Part shown: one piece after another, positions 13,844 to 20,931 of the stretch
Layout of the letters: every line of letters starts with the position of its first letter
How positions within the stretch are numbered: position 1 is the first letter of the stretch
Assembly (NCBI GenBank): GCA_035298385.1
Contig: DATGYC010000082.1
Location: forward strand, 1 to 20,931
DNA length: 20,931 bases
Direction of reading: 5' to 3'
Source: DATGYC01 sp035298385
Lineage (GTDB): Bacteria > Bacillota > Sulfobacillia > Symbiobacteriales > Symbiobacteriaceae
Position numbers and translations under genes: made by a program
The notes under the pieces: generated by a model
Told to the model about the DNA's origin: nothing
The model's database searches: none
What the model saw: only the letters and a program-made list of their open reading frames with translations

Positions 13844-14770
13844 ATGGTCGAAAAGGAGCGGAGGTGGGCGCCCTACGCCTACCTGGCGCCAGCGCTGATC
13901 TCGATTCTAGTCCTGACCATCTTCCCGCTACTCTTTACCGTTGGTCTGGCCTTTACGGATGCCAATCTGGTTAGCTTCAACAAGGGCACCGTCGCCTTCA
14001 TTGGCATCAAGAACTTCACCGAGCTCCTCACTGGCGGCTTCAAGGACGTCTTCTTCCCCGTCTTTGGCTGGAACATTCTCTTCGCCTTCGCCTGTGTCAT
14101 CACCCAGTTCGCCTTGGGTCTCGCGGCCGCCCTTCTGCTGAACAACCAGCACATGAAGGAGTCGAACTTCTACCGCGCGATCCTCATCCTCCCTTGGGCA
14201 ATCCCTGGCAACTTGGCCATTCTCTCCTTCACGGGCATCTTCCAGACGACGGGCGGTGTGCTCAACGTCTGGCTCGCCAAGCTCTTCGGCATGGCGCCGG
14301 TCCCGTGGCTGCAGGATCCCAACCTGGCCAAGCTTGCCGTTATTATCGTTAATCTGTGGCTGGGCTTCCCCTGGTTCATGACGGTCTGCCTGGGCGCGTT
14401 GCAGTCGGTCCCGACAGAGATGTACGAGGCGGCTGACATCGACGGGGCGGGCAAGTGGGTCAAGTTCTCGCAGTTGACCATGCCGCTCCTCTTCAAGGTG
14501 ACGGCACCGCTCCTGATCTCCTCCTTCGCGACCAACTTCAACGGCTTTAACACCGCCCTGCTGCTGGTCAACGGTGGTCCAAACCGTGTCGGTCCGTATC
14601 AGGCGGGCTACACCGATATCCTGGCGTCGGTTGGCTACAAGCTGACCGTCAACCTGAACCGCTATGGTCTCTCGGCGGCACTCTCTTGCATCTTGTTCGT
14701 GCTGGTAGGCGTCATCTCCATCATGAACATGAAGCTAACCGGCGCCTTCGGGCAAGACGAGGAGGCATAA
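13844..14770 (+). CDS. malF: Maltodextrin ABC transporter permease MalF-type
   Basis: 308-residue inner-membrane permease of a carbohydrate importer. Hydrophobic segments begin with APALISILVLTIFPLLF and recur along the protein, about six in all. The EAA loop that touches the ATPase is EAADIDGAGKWVKFSQLTMPLL, about residues 200-220. LLVNGGPNRVGPYQAGYTDI near the end resembles MalF-family loops. The start is ATG 13844 (MVEKERRW) with AGGAGGTG six bases upstream; a GTG at 13835 overlaps the ribosome site and is rejected. It ends three bases before malG, whose ribosome site lies in the end of this gene. Confidence 0.93.
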   Translation: MVEKERRWAPYAYLAPALISILVLTIFPLLFTVGLAFTDANLVSFNKGTVAFIGIKNFTELLTGGFKDVFFPVFGWNILFAFACVITQFALGLAAALLLNNQHMKESNFYRAILILPWAIPGNLAILSFTGIFQTTGGVLNVWLAKLFGMAPVPWLQDPNLAKLAVIIVNLWLGFPWFMTVCLGALQSVPTEMYEAADIDGAGKWVKFSQLTMPLLFKVTAPLLISSFATNFNGFNTALLLVNGGPNRVGPYQAGYTDILASVGYKLTVNLNRYGLSAALSCILFVLVGVISIMNMKLTGAFGQDEEA

Positions 14771-14773
14771 GCG

Positions 14774-15625
14774 ATGGCCAGCGACCGCAAGAAGCTCCGG
14801 CCTGATGAGGTACTGGACCTCTGGGTCTCCCGTCTGATCGTCTGGGCCCTGATCCTGGTCATCCTCTTCCCGATCCTGGCGATCATTACGGCGAGCCTGC
14901 AGAAGGGGGCGGCGTTCAACACGGGCGCCCTGCTGCCGAGCCCCGAGCTCTTCACCCTGGATAACTACCGAGACCTACTGACGAAGACCAAGTTCACCAC
15001 CTGGATCTTCAACACGTTTTGGATGGGTACAGCGATCGGCGTCGTTCAGATCGCCCTGACGATCACGGCCTCCTACGCCTTCGCCCGCCTCAAGTTCTGG
15101 GGCAAGAAGAACGGCATTCGGACGCTCATGATCCTGCAGATGATGCCCTCGTTCGTCTCGTTGGCGGCGATCCAGTTCGTCGCCTACAAGCTGCACATGG
15201 CGAACCTCTTTGGCTACTTCATCTTCACGGCGGGCGCTGGTGCCTGGTCGATCTGGCTCATGAAGGGCTACATTGACGGCATTCCGAGGGACCTGGATGA
15301 GGCGGCCAAGGTGGATGGTTGCACGGACTGGGAGGTCTTCATCAAGATCATCCTGCCGCTCTCCTACCCGATGATGGCGGTGCTCTTCCTCTTCTCCTTC
15401 ATCGGCACCTTCTCGGAGTTCATCATGGCCTCGGCACTGCTCAAGCAGCAGAACCAGTACATCCTGCTGCAGGGCCTGCGGACCTTCACGGCCAACGCCT
15501 TCTCGACCAACTGGGGCCGGCTCTCGGCAGCCGTCGTCCTGGCCTCTGTTCCGCTCGCGATTCTGTGGGCGTTTGGGCAGCGGTATGTGACGAGTGGGCT
15601 GACCCGTGGTGCTGTTAAGGGTTAA
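14774..15625 (+). CDS. malG: Maltodextrin ABC transporter permease MalG-type
   Basis: 283-residue second permease, partner of MalF. It opens with a charged MASDRKKLRPDE and a membrane segment WALILVILFPILAIITASLQ. It has the MalG-family block VVQIALTITASYAFARLKFWGKK and the EAA motif DLDEAAKVDGCTDWEVFIKIILPL. The C-terminus has the usual QRYVTSGLTRGAVKG. The start is ATG with GAGGAGG ten bases upstream, overlapping the end of malF, so translation is probably coupled. No ATPase gene follows in this window: the next gene is an intracellular glycosidase, as in Gram-positives whose sugar importers share an MsmX-type ATPase encoded elsewhere. Confidence 0.93.
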   Translation: MASDRKKLRPDEVLDLWVSRLIVWALILVILFPILAIITASLQKGAAFNTGALLPSPELFTLDNYRDLLTKTKFTTWIFNTFWMGTAIGVVQIALTITASYAFARLKFWGKKNGIRTLMILQMMPSFVSLAAIQFVAYKLHMANLFGYFIFTAGAGAWSIWLMKGYIDGIPRDLDEAAKVDGCTDWEVFIKIILPLSYPMMAVLFLFSFIGTFSEFIMASALLKQQNQYILLQGLRTFTANAFSTNWGRLSAAVVLASVPLAILWAFGQRYVTSGLTRGAVKG

Positions 15626-15643
15626 GGATTAGGTGTAGTCTCT

Positions 15644-15677
15644 GGGCGGCGCGGCGGTCTGCGTTGCGTCGCCCTTT
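15644..15677 (+). terminator. Candidate terminator after malG
   Basis: GGGCGGCGC (15644-15652) pairs GCGTCGCCC (15666-15674) with one G-U pair, followed by TTTGGTTTGG. It lies 18 bases after the malG stop. The T-run is weak. Confidence 0.45.
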
Positions 15678-15686
15678 GGTTTGGTG

Positions 15687-15764
15687 GGGTGTAGGGGTCT
15701 TTTTTTATGGGGATTTTGGGGATCCAATCCCCATAATCCCAAAATAAAAAGAACGACTACACCC
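15687..15764. other. Long nested stem structure before the neopullulanase gene
   Basis: Three stems stack: GGGTGTAG (15687-15694) with CTACACCC (15757-15764); TCTTTTT (15698-15704) with AAAAAGA (15746-15752); ATGGGGATT (15707-15715) with AATCCCCAT (15726-15734). An alternative stem ATTTTGGG (15713-15720) with CCCAAAAT (15738-15745) excludes the inner one. GACTACACC (15755-15763) can instead pair GGTGTAGTC (15632-15640). T-runs lie on the 5' side, so this is not a standard terminator on either strand. Confidence 0.6.
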
Positions 15765-15809
15765 AGTTCTCAACCTCCCGGTCTCAACTCCCACAAGGAG
15801 GCCCCGCAC

Positions 15810-17606
15810 ATGCAACTCGCTGCACTCGAACACGTAGCCCGCGCCCCAATGGCCTACCCCGTCGCTGAGGATCACCTGCGCGTCATTCTGAAGACAGCCA
15901 CTGGCGACGTCGCCCGGGCTCTCTGCTTCTATGGTGACCGCTATGGTGGCCCGGTCTGGGTCCCCACGGAGGAGGACCCGTCCGTTGAGATGAAGCTCCT
16001 CGGTTCGGACGGCGTCTCGGACTACTGGGGCGTGACGCTCCAGCTCACCTCCAAGCGCTTCCGCTACCTCTTCTACGTGGAGGGCCAGGACGGTGATCGT
16101 TGCTGGTTTGCCGAGAACGGCGTGCACCGGAAGCGGCCAAAGGGCTACGCCTTCCAGTACGCCTACATCCACAAGAACGACAGCTGGCAGCAGCCGGACT
16201 GGGTGGGGGCTTCGGTCTTCTACCAGATCTTCCCCGACCGCTTCTATAACGGCGACCTGACGAACGACCCCTCGCCAAAGATGAAGTGGGGCGACAAGCC
16301 TGACCGTAACTCGATGGCGGGCGGTGACCTGGCTGGCATTGAGCAGAAGCTCGACTATGTGAAGGGTCTGGGCATTGGCTGCATCTACACCACCCCGATC
16401 TTCACCTCGCCCACCAATCACAAGTACGACACCACCGACTACTACACGATCGACCCGACCTTCGGGACGAACGAGCAGTTCCGCTCCCTGGTAGCGAAGG
16501 TGCATGAGTACGGCATGAAGTTCCTGCTCGACGCCGTCTTCAACCACTCTGGCGCGGCCTGGGCGCCCTTCGTCGACGTGATCGAGAAGGGCCAGGAGTC
16601 CGAGTACAAGGACTGGTTCTACAACCTGCATGAGTTCCCGGTCTCGGTGGAGAAGATCAACTACGAGACCTTCGCCTGGAACGTCGCCTCCATGCCCAAG
16701 CTGAACACCGGTAACCCTGGTCTGAAGGAGCACCTGCTCGACGTCGCCGCCCACTGGATCAAGGAGTACGGCATCGACGGCTGGCGCCTGGACGTCGCCA
16801 ACGAGGTCGACCACCACTTCTGGCGCGACTTCCGCAAGACCGTCAAGTCCGCCAAGGGCGATGCCTGGATCCTGGGTGAGATCTGGCACAACTCCTTCGA
16901 CTGGCTCCAGGGCGACCAGTATGACTCGGTGATGAACTACCCGTGGCGTGATGCGACGCTCAACTTCCTGAAGGGCAACCTCGACCCGATCGAGTACGAC
17001 CAGGAGTTGACCAAGATTCGCTACTGGTACACCGCCGAGGCCCAGCGTGGCCTGCTCAACCTGCTCGGCTCGCATGATGCCGCACGGGTCCGGACCGAAC
17101 TGGGCGGCTCACGCACCAAGGCGGCCCAGGCGGCGGTCCTGCTCCTGACGGCGGAGTCTGTCCCGCTGATCTACTACGGTGACGAGATCGGCATGGAGGG
17201 CGCCGGCGATCCCGACTGCCGTCGCTGCTACCCGTGGGATGAGCCCGAGCAGCAGGATGCCGAGATGCTCTCGCTCTATCGCAAGTTGATCGCCATCCGG
17301 AACGACCGGCCCTGGCTGAACAGTGGCGACTGGGAGACGATCGAGGCGGAGGTTGCCACCGGGGTCTACGGCTACCGCCGGGTCCCGCGCAAGGCCGAGT
17401 TCCGCACCGAGGAGCCGGAGGCGAAGGATGGGCTCTGGGTCTACATCAACACCTCGATCCATCCGGTGACGGTCGACCTCTGGGCTGACTGTGACCTGGT
17501 GGACATGCTGGACGGCACGTTGAAGGCGGGCCAGGTGACGGAGGGCAACAAGCTCTTCCTGCCGGCGAACGGCTTCGCGGTGCTGGGACCGGCTGGCGAG
17601 AAGTAG
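15810..17606 (+). CDS. Neopullulanase / cyclomaltodextrinase (GH13_20)
   Basis: Cytoplasmic glycosidase (no signal peptide) hydrolysing maltodextrins, cyclodextrins and pullulan-type links, mostly to maltose. 598 residues, the usual size for the GH13_20 neopullulanase/maltogenic amylase group. An N-terminal domain (about 1-125) with CFYGDRYGGPVWVPTEED is the domain-N type of that group. Catalytic regions: DAVFNHSG, GWRLDVANEVD (nucleophile Asp328), ILGEIWH (acid/base Glu357) and LLGSHDAAR (Asp423). Region V is MPKLNTGNP, the MPKLN signature of the neopullulanase subfamily. The start is ATG 15810 with AAGGAGG eight bases upstream; an upstream in-frame extension to 15681 would run through the stem structure and is rejected. 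It feeds maltose to MalP. A strong terminator follows. Confidence 0.93.
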   Translation: MQLAALEHVARAPMAYPVAEDHLRVILKTATGDVARALCFYGDRYGGPVWVPTEEDPSVEMKLLGSDGVSDYWGVTLQLTSKRFRYLFYVEGQDGDRCWFAENGVHRKRPKGYAFQYAYIHKNDSWQQPDWVGASVFYQIFPDRFYNGDLTNDPSPKMKWGDKPDRNSMAGGDLAGIEQKLDYVKGLGIGCIYTTPIFTSPTNHKYDTTDYYTIDPTFGTNEQFRSLVAKVHEYGMKFLLDAVFNHSGAAWAPFVDVIEKGQESEYKDWFYNLHEFPVSVEKINYETFAWNVASMPKLNTGNPGLKEHLLDVAAHWIKEYGIDGWRLDVANEVDHHFWRDFRKTVKSAKGDAWILGEIWHNSFDWLQGDQYDSVMNYPWRDATLNFLKGNLDPIEYDQELTKIRYWYTAEAQRGLLNLLGSHDAARVRTELGGSRTKAAQAAVLLLTAESVPLIYYGDEIGMEGAGDPDCRRCYPWDEPEQQDAEMLSLYRKLIAIRNDRPWLNSGDWETIEAEVATGVYGYRRVPRKAEFRTEEPEAKDGLWVYINTSIHPVTVDLWADCDLVDMLDGTLKAGQVTEGNKLFLPANGFAVLGPAGEK

Positions 17607-17634
17607 GGTCTGGCGCTGCCCCGCTAGAAAGGTC

Positions 17635-17671
17635 GGAGCCGGTCCCCATCCTGATGGGACCGGCTCCTTTT
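17635..17671 (+). terminator. Intrinsic terminator after the neopullulanase gene
   Basis: GGAGCCGGTCCCCAT pairs ATGGGACCGGCTCC (17654-17667) with one bulged C and a 4-base loop, followed by TTTT (17668-17671). Classic form, 29 bases after the stop. The amylase gene beyond it therefore needs read-through or its own promoter, which I cannot see. Confidence 0.85.
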
Positions 17672-17715
17672 CGCACATGAGACGGCTCACGCCTGTTCCA
17701 AGGAGGTAGATTGAT

Positions 17716-19215
17716 CTGAAGCGTACCCTCTCCATCCTGTTGCTCCTCGTTACGCTCCTTGCGGTGGGCGCCCCGGCCAGTGCGGCTCCGGCCGACTGGT
17801 CCAAGGAGTCGATCTACTTCCTCATGATCGATCGCTTCCGCGATGCGGACCCGAACAACAACCAGAACGTCACCAAGGGGGACATTCGCGGCTGGCACGG
17901 CGGCGATATCGCAGGCGTTATGGAGAAGCTCGACTACATCAAGGGCCTTGGTTTTACGGCGATCTGGATCACCCCGCACGTCAAGAATACGGGCCGGGAC
18001 TACCACGGCTACGGCGCCGTCGACTTCAAGGATGTCGATCCGCACTTTGGTGATCTGGCAAAGATGAAGGAGTTCGTCAGCGAGGCCCACAAGAAGGGCC
18101 TTAAGGTGATCTTCGACATCGTGGTCAACCACACGGGACCGCAGTCGCCGCTGGTGACCGAGCACCCGGACTGGTTCCACCCCAAGTGTGACATCGCCAA
18201 CTGGAGCGATGAGAAACAGGTCCAGAACTGCTGGATCTACGCCCTGCCGGACTTCGATCAGTCCAAGCCAGAGGTTCGCACCTACATCCTGGACTACTCG
18301 AAGTTCTGGATCGACCAGACCGGCGTGGACGGCTTCCGGCTGGATACCGTGCGCCACGTCCCGGCCGACTTCTTCGCCTGGTACAGCGCGGAGCTGCAGA
18401 AGGTGAAGCCTGGCTTCTGGCTGATCGGTGAGGTCTGGGAGTCGGGGCCGGCCAAGCTGGCGGTCTACCAGAAGGCGGGCGTCAACGCCCTGCTGGACTT
18501 CCCGATCGCTGAGACGGCCCGCAAGGTCTTTGCCAAGGACTCCGGCTTCGCCCTCCTGGCGGGGGTGAACAAGCAGGTGGAGCAGACCATGCCGGACCCG
18601 AAGGCGATGGGCGGCTTCCTGGACAACCATGACATGCCCCGCTTCATGAGCGAGGCGAAGGATGACAAGATCAACCGGCTGAAGCTGGGGCTGACCTACC
18701 TCTTTGGCGCCCGCCCGATCCCGATCCTCTACGCGGGCACAGAGGTAGGCATGGAGGGCGCCAACGACCCTTACAACCGGGTCGACTTCCCGTGGGATGA
18801 CCAGAAGAATCCAGACGTAGCGGCGCTGGTCAAGAGGCTGAACGAGGTCCGCAAGGCCTCCCCTGCCTTGCAGAGCGGCGAGACGGTCGACCTTCTGATC
18901 GAGACGAAGCAGTACGCCTTCGCCCGCAAGGCCGGCGATGACCTTGCGATCGTCGCCCTGAACAACCAGGCGGACTCTTTTAGCAGTGCGGTCCCCGTGA
19001 CCGACTTGGGTCTGAAGGATGGAACCGTCCTGGTGGACCAGATCAGTGGGGCCAAGGTGAAGGTTGCGAACGGCGCCTTTACCCCGGCCCTGACGGGACG
19101 GGCGGGCGCCATCTACCGCGTACAGCCGTCGAGCTTCCTCTTCCCCATGCTCGGTGGGTTGATCGTCATCATTGTGGTGGCGGTTACCGGGATTCGGCGC
19201 CGTCGGCGGCGGTAG
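17716..19215 (+). CDS. Secreted, C-terminally membrane-anchored alpha-amylase (GH13), CTG start
   Basis: Extracellular endo-amylase cutting starch or glycogen into dextrins for import. From a CTG start, 499 residues. The signal peptide is (L)KRTLSILLLLVTLLAVG ending ASA-AP near residue 28. GH13 regions: DIVVNHTG, GFRLDTVRHV (Asp210), LIGEVWES (Glu239) and FLDNHDMPR (Asp306); region V is near LPDFDQ. The C-terminus is a hydrophobic span, FLFPMLGGLIVIIVVAVTG, then IRRRRRR: a stop-transfer anchor leaving the enzyme outside on the membrane. Start: AGGAGGT (17701-17707) lies eight bases before CTG 17716. The frame is closed by TAG at 17707, and the only other candidates are an ATT too near the ribosome site and a TTG at 17740 that would remove the Lys-Arg of the signal peptide. 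Confidence 0.92.
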   Translation: MKRTLSILLLLVTLLAVGAPASAAPADWSKESIYFLMIDRFRDADPNNNQNVTKGDIRGWHGGDIAGVMEKLDYIKGLGFTAIWITPHVKNTGRDYHGYGAVDFKDVDPHFGDLAKMKEFVSEAHKKGLKVIFDIVVNHTGPQSPLVTEHPDWFHPKCDIANWSDEKQVQNCWIYALPDFDQSKPEVRTYILDYSKFWIDQTGVDGFRLDTVRHVPADFFAWYSAELQKVKPGFWLIGEVWESGPAKLAVYQKAGVNALLDFPIAETARKVFAKDSGFALLAGVNKQVEQTMPDPKAMGGFLDNHDMPRFMSEAKDDKINRLKLGLTYLFGARPIPILYAGTEVGMEGANDPYNRVDFPWDDQKNPDVAALVKRLNEVRKASPALQSGETVDLLIETKQYAFARKAGDDLAIVALNNQADSFSSAVPVTDLGLKDGTVLVDQISGAKVKVANGAFTPALTGRAGAIYRVQPSSFLFPMLGGLIVIIVVAVTGIRRRRRR

Positions 19216-19249
19216 CTAGCCGGGGGACGTTCCCAGGGGCGGGCGCCCA

Positions 19250-19258
19250 TGGTACAAT
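19250..19258 (+). promoter_or_regulatory. Extended -10 promoter of yqeG
   Basis: TGGTACAAT: an extended -10 (TGn) with TACAAT, five of six matches, 27 bases before the yqeG start. The -35 region 17 bases upstream (TTCCCA) is poor. Confidence 0.5.
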
Positions 19259-19284
19259 CTTCCCCATACGGAGGTGGCCCCCCA

Positions 19285-19797
19285 ATGTCGCAACTCTTGC
19301 GCCCGGCGGAGTATCGCCGCTCGATCCATCACATCGACCTGGACCGGCTGGCCGCCCTCGGTAAGAAGGCGGTCCTCCTGGACCTGGATAACACCCTCGT
19401 GGAGTGGAACGCCCCGGAGCCGACCGCTGAGCTGACGAACTGGCTGGCAGCGGTTCGGGCTCGGGGGATGCAGCCCTGCCTCGTCTCGAACAACCGGGGA
19501 CCGCGGGTGAGCGCCTTCGCCGGCAAGGCCGGGCTGCCCTACGTCTCACGCGCCATTAAGCCCCGCCGGAAGGGCTTCCGTGAGGCGATGGCCCAGTTGG
19601 GCGTCACCCCAGATCAGACGGTGGTGGTGGGGGATCAACTCTTCACCGACATTCTGGGTGGGAACCGCTCCGGTGCCTACACGATCCTGGTCATGCCGCT
19701 CCATCCAAAGGAGTTGGCCTGGACGAAGATGATGCGCCGCTTCGAGCGGCCCCTGCTTGCCAAATGGCGGAGCCAGGGGTTGCACCCGGAGGAGTAG
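19285..19797 (+). CDS. yqeG: YqeG-family HAD IIIA phosphatase
   Basis: 170-residue HAD-superfamily phosphatase of the YqeG family (relatives of the yeast mitochondrial phosphatidylglycerophosphate phosphatase Gep4); the bacterial substrate is not settled. Motif I is LLDLDNTLVEWN (DxDxT), motif II LVSNN, motif III the lysine in AIKPRRKGF, and motif IV VVVGDQLFTDILGGN. There is no inserted cap domain, as in type III HADs. The start is ATG 19285 (MSQLLRPAEY) with GGAGGTGG seven bases upstream; an ATG at 19249 overlaps the promoter and is rejected. In Bacillus, yqeG-yqeH-aroE are consecutive; here aroE follows without yqeH, after a hairpin. Confidence 0.92.
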   Translation: MSQLLRPAEYRRSIHHIDLDRLAALGKKAVLLDLDNTLVEWNAPEPTAELTNWLAAVRARGMQPCLVSNNRGPRVSAFAGKAGLPYVSRAIKPRRKGFREAMAQLGVTPDQTVVVGDQLFTDILGGNRSGAYTILVMPLHPKELAWTKMMRRFERPLLAKWRSQGLHPEE

Positions 19798-19802
19798 AGA
19801 TC

Positions 19803-19836
19803 AAGGGCTGCCGCAACGTTGCGGCGGCCCTTTCTA
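19803..19836 (+). terminator. Hairpin terminator after yqeG
   Basis: AAGGGCTGCCGCAA (19803-19816) pairs TTGCGGCGGCCCTT (19819-19832), 14 bp including one U-G pair, leading into TTTCT. It begins six bases after the yqeG stop. The stem closes over only two bases (CG), so the innermost pairs must open. Confidence 0.65.
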
Positions 19837-19942
19837 CAATGATAGACAATGTTGTAGGTTGAATTTTACCGTAAGGCAGGGTTGGCCAGAGCCGGAGGCG
19901 AAAGCTATCAGCCATACTTCGTGGAAGGGGGCGGATCTGCCA

Positions 19943-20827
19943 ATGCGTGGACAGGTTGGTGGTCAAAGCCGTCTCTACGGTCTGCTGGGTCGTCCGGTCT
20001 CACACTCGCTCTCCCCGGTCATGCATGAGGCGGCCTTTTTGGCGCAGGGGATGAACTATCGGTATCAGGCCTTTCAAGTCGAGCCTGAAGCGTTGCCCAT
20101 GGCGGTGACCGGGCTCAAGGCCCTGGGGGTGGCGGGCGTCAACGTGACGATCCCGCACAAGGAGGCGATCCTGCCGCTCCTCGATGAGGTGACCGAGAAC
20201 GCCCGCCTTGTTGGCGCGGTCAATACGATCGTGCATCGCAATGGGCGCCTGATTGGCTACAATACGGATGGCTGGGGCTTCCTCTGCGCCCTGGAAGAGG
20301 CAGGGGTTCGCCCGACGGGGGCGCGGGCCGTCGTGCTGGGCGCCGGTGGCGCCGCCCGGGCCATCGCCTCGCATCTGATCCTCGCTGGCGCAGCCCATGT
20401 GGCCGTGCTCAACCGGACGCTCGACAAGGCGGAGCGTTTGGTGGCGGAGCTGACCGCCTCCCTGCGGGCGGCGAAGGGGCCGTCCTACCACCTGCCCCCC
20501 TTTGTCGCCGGGCGCCTGGCGTCAGAGGCGCTAATCCGGGGAGCTGACCTAGTCGTCAACTGCACGGCGCTCGGCATGGGCGAGTTGGCGGGGGAGTCCC
20601 CATTGGCTGATTCAGGCTGGCTGCGACCGGGCGCCGTCGTCTACGACACGGTCTATCGTCCGGCCGAGACGCGGCTCCTGCAAGAGGCGAAGGCGGCTGG
20701 AAATCAGGCCATTGGCGGCCTGGGGATGCTCGTCCACCAGGGCGCCTGCGCCTGGGAGTACTGGTTTGGCCGTCGCGGCCCGACCTCGATCATGTGGGCG
20801 GCAGCGAAGGCGGCTCTGGCGGAGTAG
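19943..20827 (+). CDS. aroE: Shikimate dehydrogenase
   Basis: NADPH-dependent reduction of 3-dehydroshikimate to shikimate in aromatic amino acid synthesis; cytoplasmic. 294 residues, slightly longer than most AroE. The substrate domain has RPVSHSLSP (residues 17-25), catalytic Lys73 in NVTIPHK and Asp109 in GYNTDG. The cofactor domain has the glycine loop VLGAGGAARA and NRTLDKAERL, whose Asn-Arg-Thr suits NADP. GGLGMLVHQGA is near the C-terminus. The start is ATG 19943 (MRGQVGG) with AGGGGG 11 bases upstream; in-frame positions further up run through the yqeG end and its terminator. The promoter is not clear. The next gene starts 15 bases on, so the two are probably an operon. Confidence 0.93.
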   Translation: MRGQVGGQSRLYGLLGRPVSHSLSPVMHEAAFLAQGMNYRYQAFQVEPEALPMAVTGLKALGVAGVNVTIPHKEAILPLLDEVTENARLVGAVNTIVHRNGRLIGYNTDGWGFLCALEEAGVRPTGARAVVLGAGGAARAIASHLILAGAAHVAVLNRTLDKAERLVAELTASLRAAKGPSYHLPPFVAGRLASEALIRGADLVVNCTALGMGELAGESPLADSGWLRPGAVVYDTVYRPAETRLLQEAKAAGNQAIGGLGMLVHQGACAWEYWFGRRGPTSIMWAAAKAALAE

Positions 20828-20842
20828 AAGGAGGCGGGGAGG

Positions 20843-20931
20843 ATGGGGGCGCTCTCAAGCTATGGCCTCGTCCCGGCTGGCTGGCCCACGCTACTCGTCG
20901 GGGTACTCAGCGGCCTGCTTGGTGGGCTCGC
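20843..20931 (+). CDS. Membrane-protein N-terminus, cut by window edge
   Basis: Only 29 codons are visible: MGALSSYGLVPAGWPTLLVG, then VLSGLLGGL. ATG with AAGGAGG (20828-20834) eight bases upstream, directly after aroE, so translation of this frame is likely. The hydrophobic segment ending GLLGGL suits a membrane protein; a prepilin peptidase is one possibility given its usual glycine-rich first helix, but too little is visible to name it. Confidence 0.55.
   Translation, partial: MGALSSYGLVPAGWPTLLVGVLSGLLGGL

Noticed and set aside
1..20931. tRNA, rRNA, CRISPR arrays, insertion sequences, prophage
   Set aside because: No cloverleaf, rRNA segment, regularly spaced repeat or transposase/integrase reading was seen.

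Overview
The window looks like chromosomal DNA from a high-GC, endospore-forming Firmicute (Bacillota). Three things point there: an intact pro-sigma-K gene, a yqeG-aroE gene pair as in Bacillus, and Gram-positive style surface proteins (a lipoprotein solute-binding protein, a membrane-anchored amylase, and a hydrolase with copper-amine-oxidase-N stalk repeats). A Symbiobacterium-like lineage would fit, but this is inference and no species is named.

Layout. (1) 1-2.9 kb, minus strand: pgmB then malP (GH65 maltose phosphorylase, cut by the left edge). (2) 3.0-5.8 kb: an accessory stretch of lower GC. It carries two broken pieces of sigK in scrambled order (middle-of-gene piece near 3.1 kb, promoter plus N-terminus near 5.4-5.6 kb). 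Between them lies a two-gene cassette for a secreted protein with a clan CD peptidase-like His-Gly/Asp-Ala-Cys signature and an exported partner. (3) 5.8-6.55 kb: intact sigK. (4) 6.6-8.5 kb, minus strand: a secreted stalk/GH73 glucosaminidase. (5) 8.9-19.2 kb, plus strand: a maltodextrin locus with GH31 alpha-glucosidase, LacI-family regulator, malE, malF, malG, neopullulanase and a secreted membrane-anchored alpha-amylase. (6) 19.3 kb to the end: yqeG, aroE and the first codons of another membrane-protein-like gene.

How the genes work together. The surface amylase cuts starch or glycogen to maltodextrins. MalE-MalF-MalG import them; no ATPase gene is present. Inside the cell, neopullulanase and GH31 alpha-glucosidase trim them to maltose and glucose. 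MalP phosphorolyses maltose to glucose and beta-glucose-1-phosphate, which PgmB converts to glucose-6-phosphate. Three copies of one 16-base operator (TGCA-NN-CG-R-TTGCGCA) lie before pgmB-malP, before GH31 and before the lacI-type gene. They tie the two distant halves into one regulon, most simply controlled by the LacI-family protein encoded here.

The most unusual signals are the shared operator, the fragmented sigK copies around a foreign-looking cassette (including a duplicated mother-cell-type promoter whose -35/-10 elements are conserved while the spacer has changed), the probable CTG start codon of the amylase, and a long nested stem structure between malG and the neopullulanase gene.
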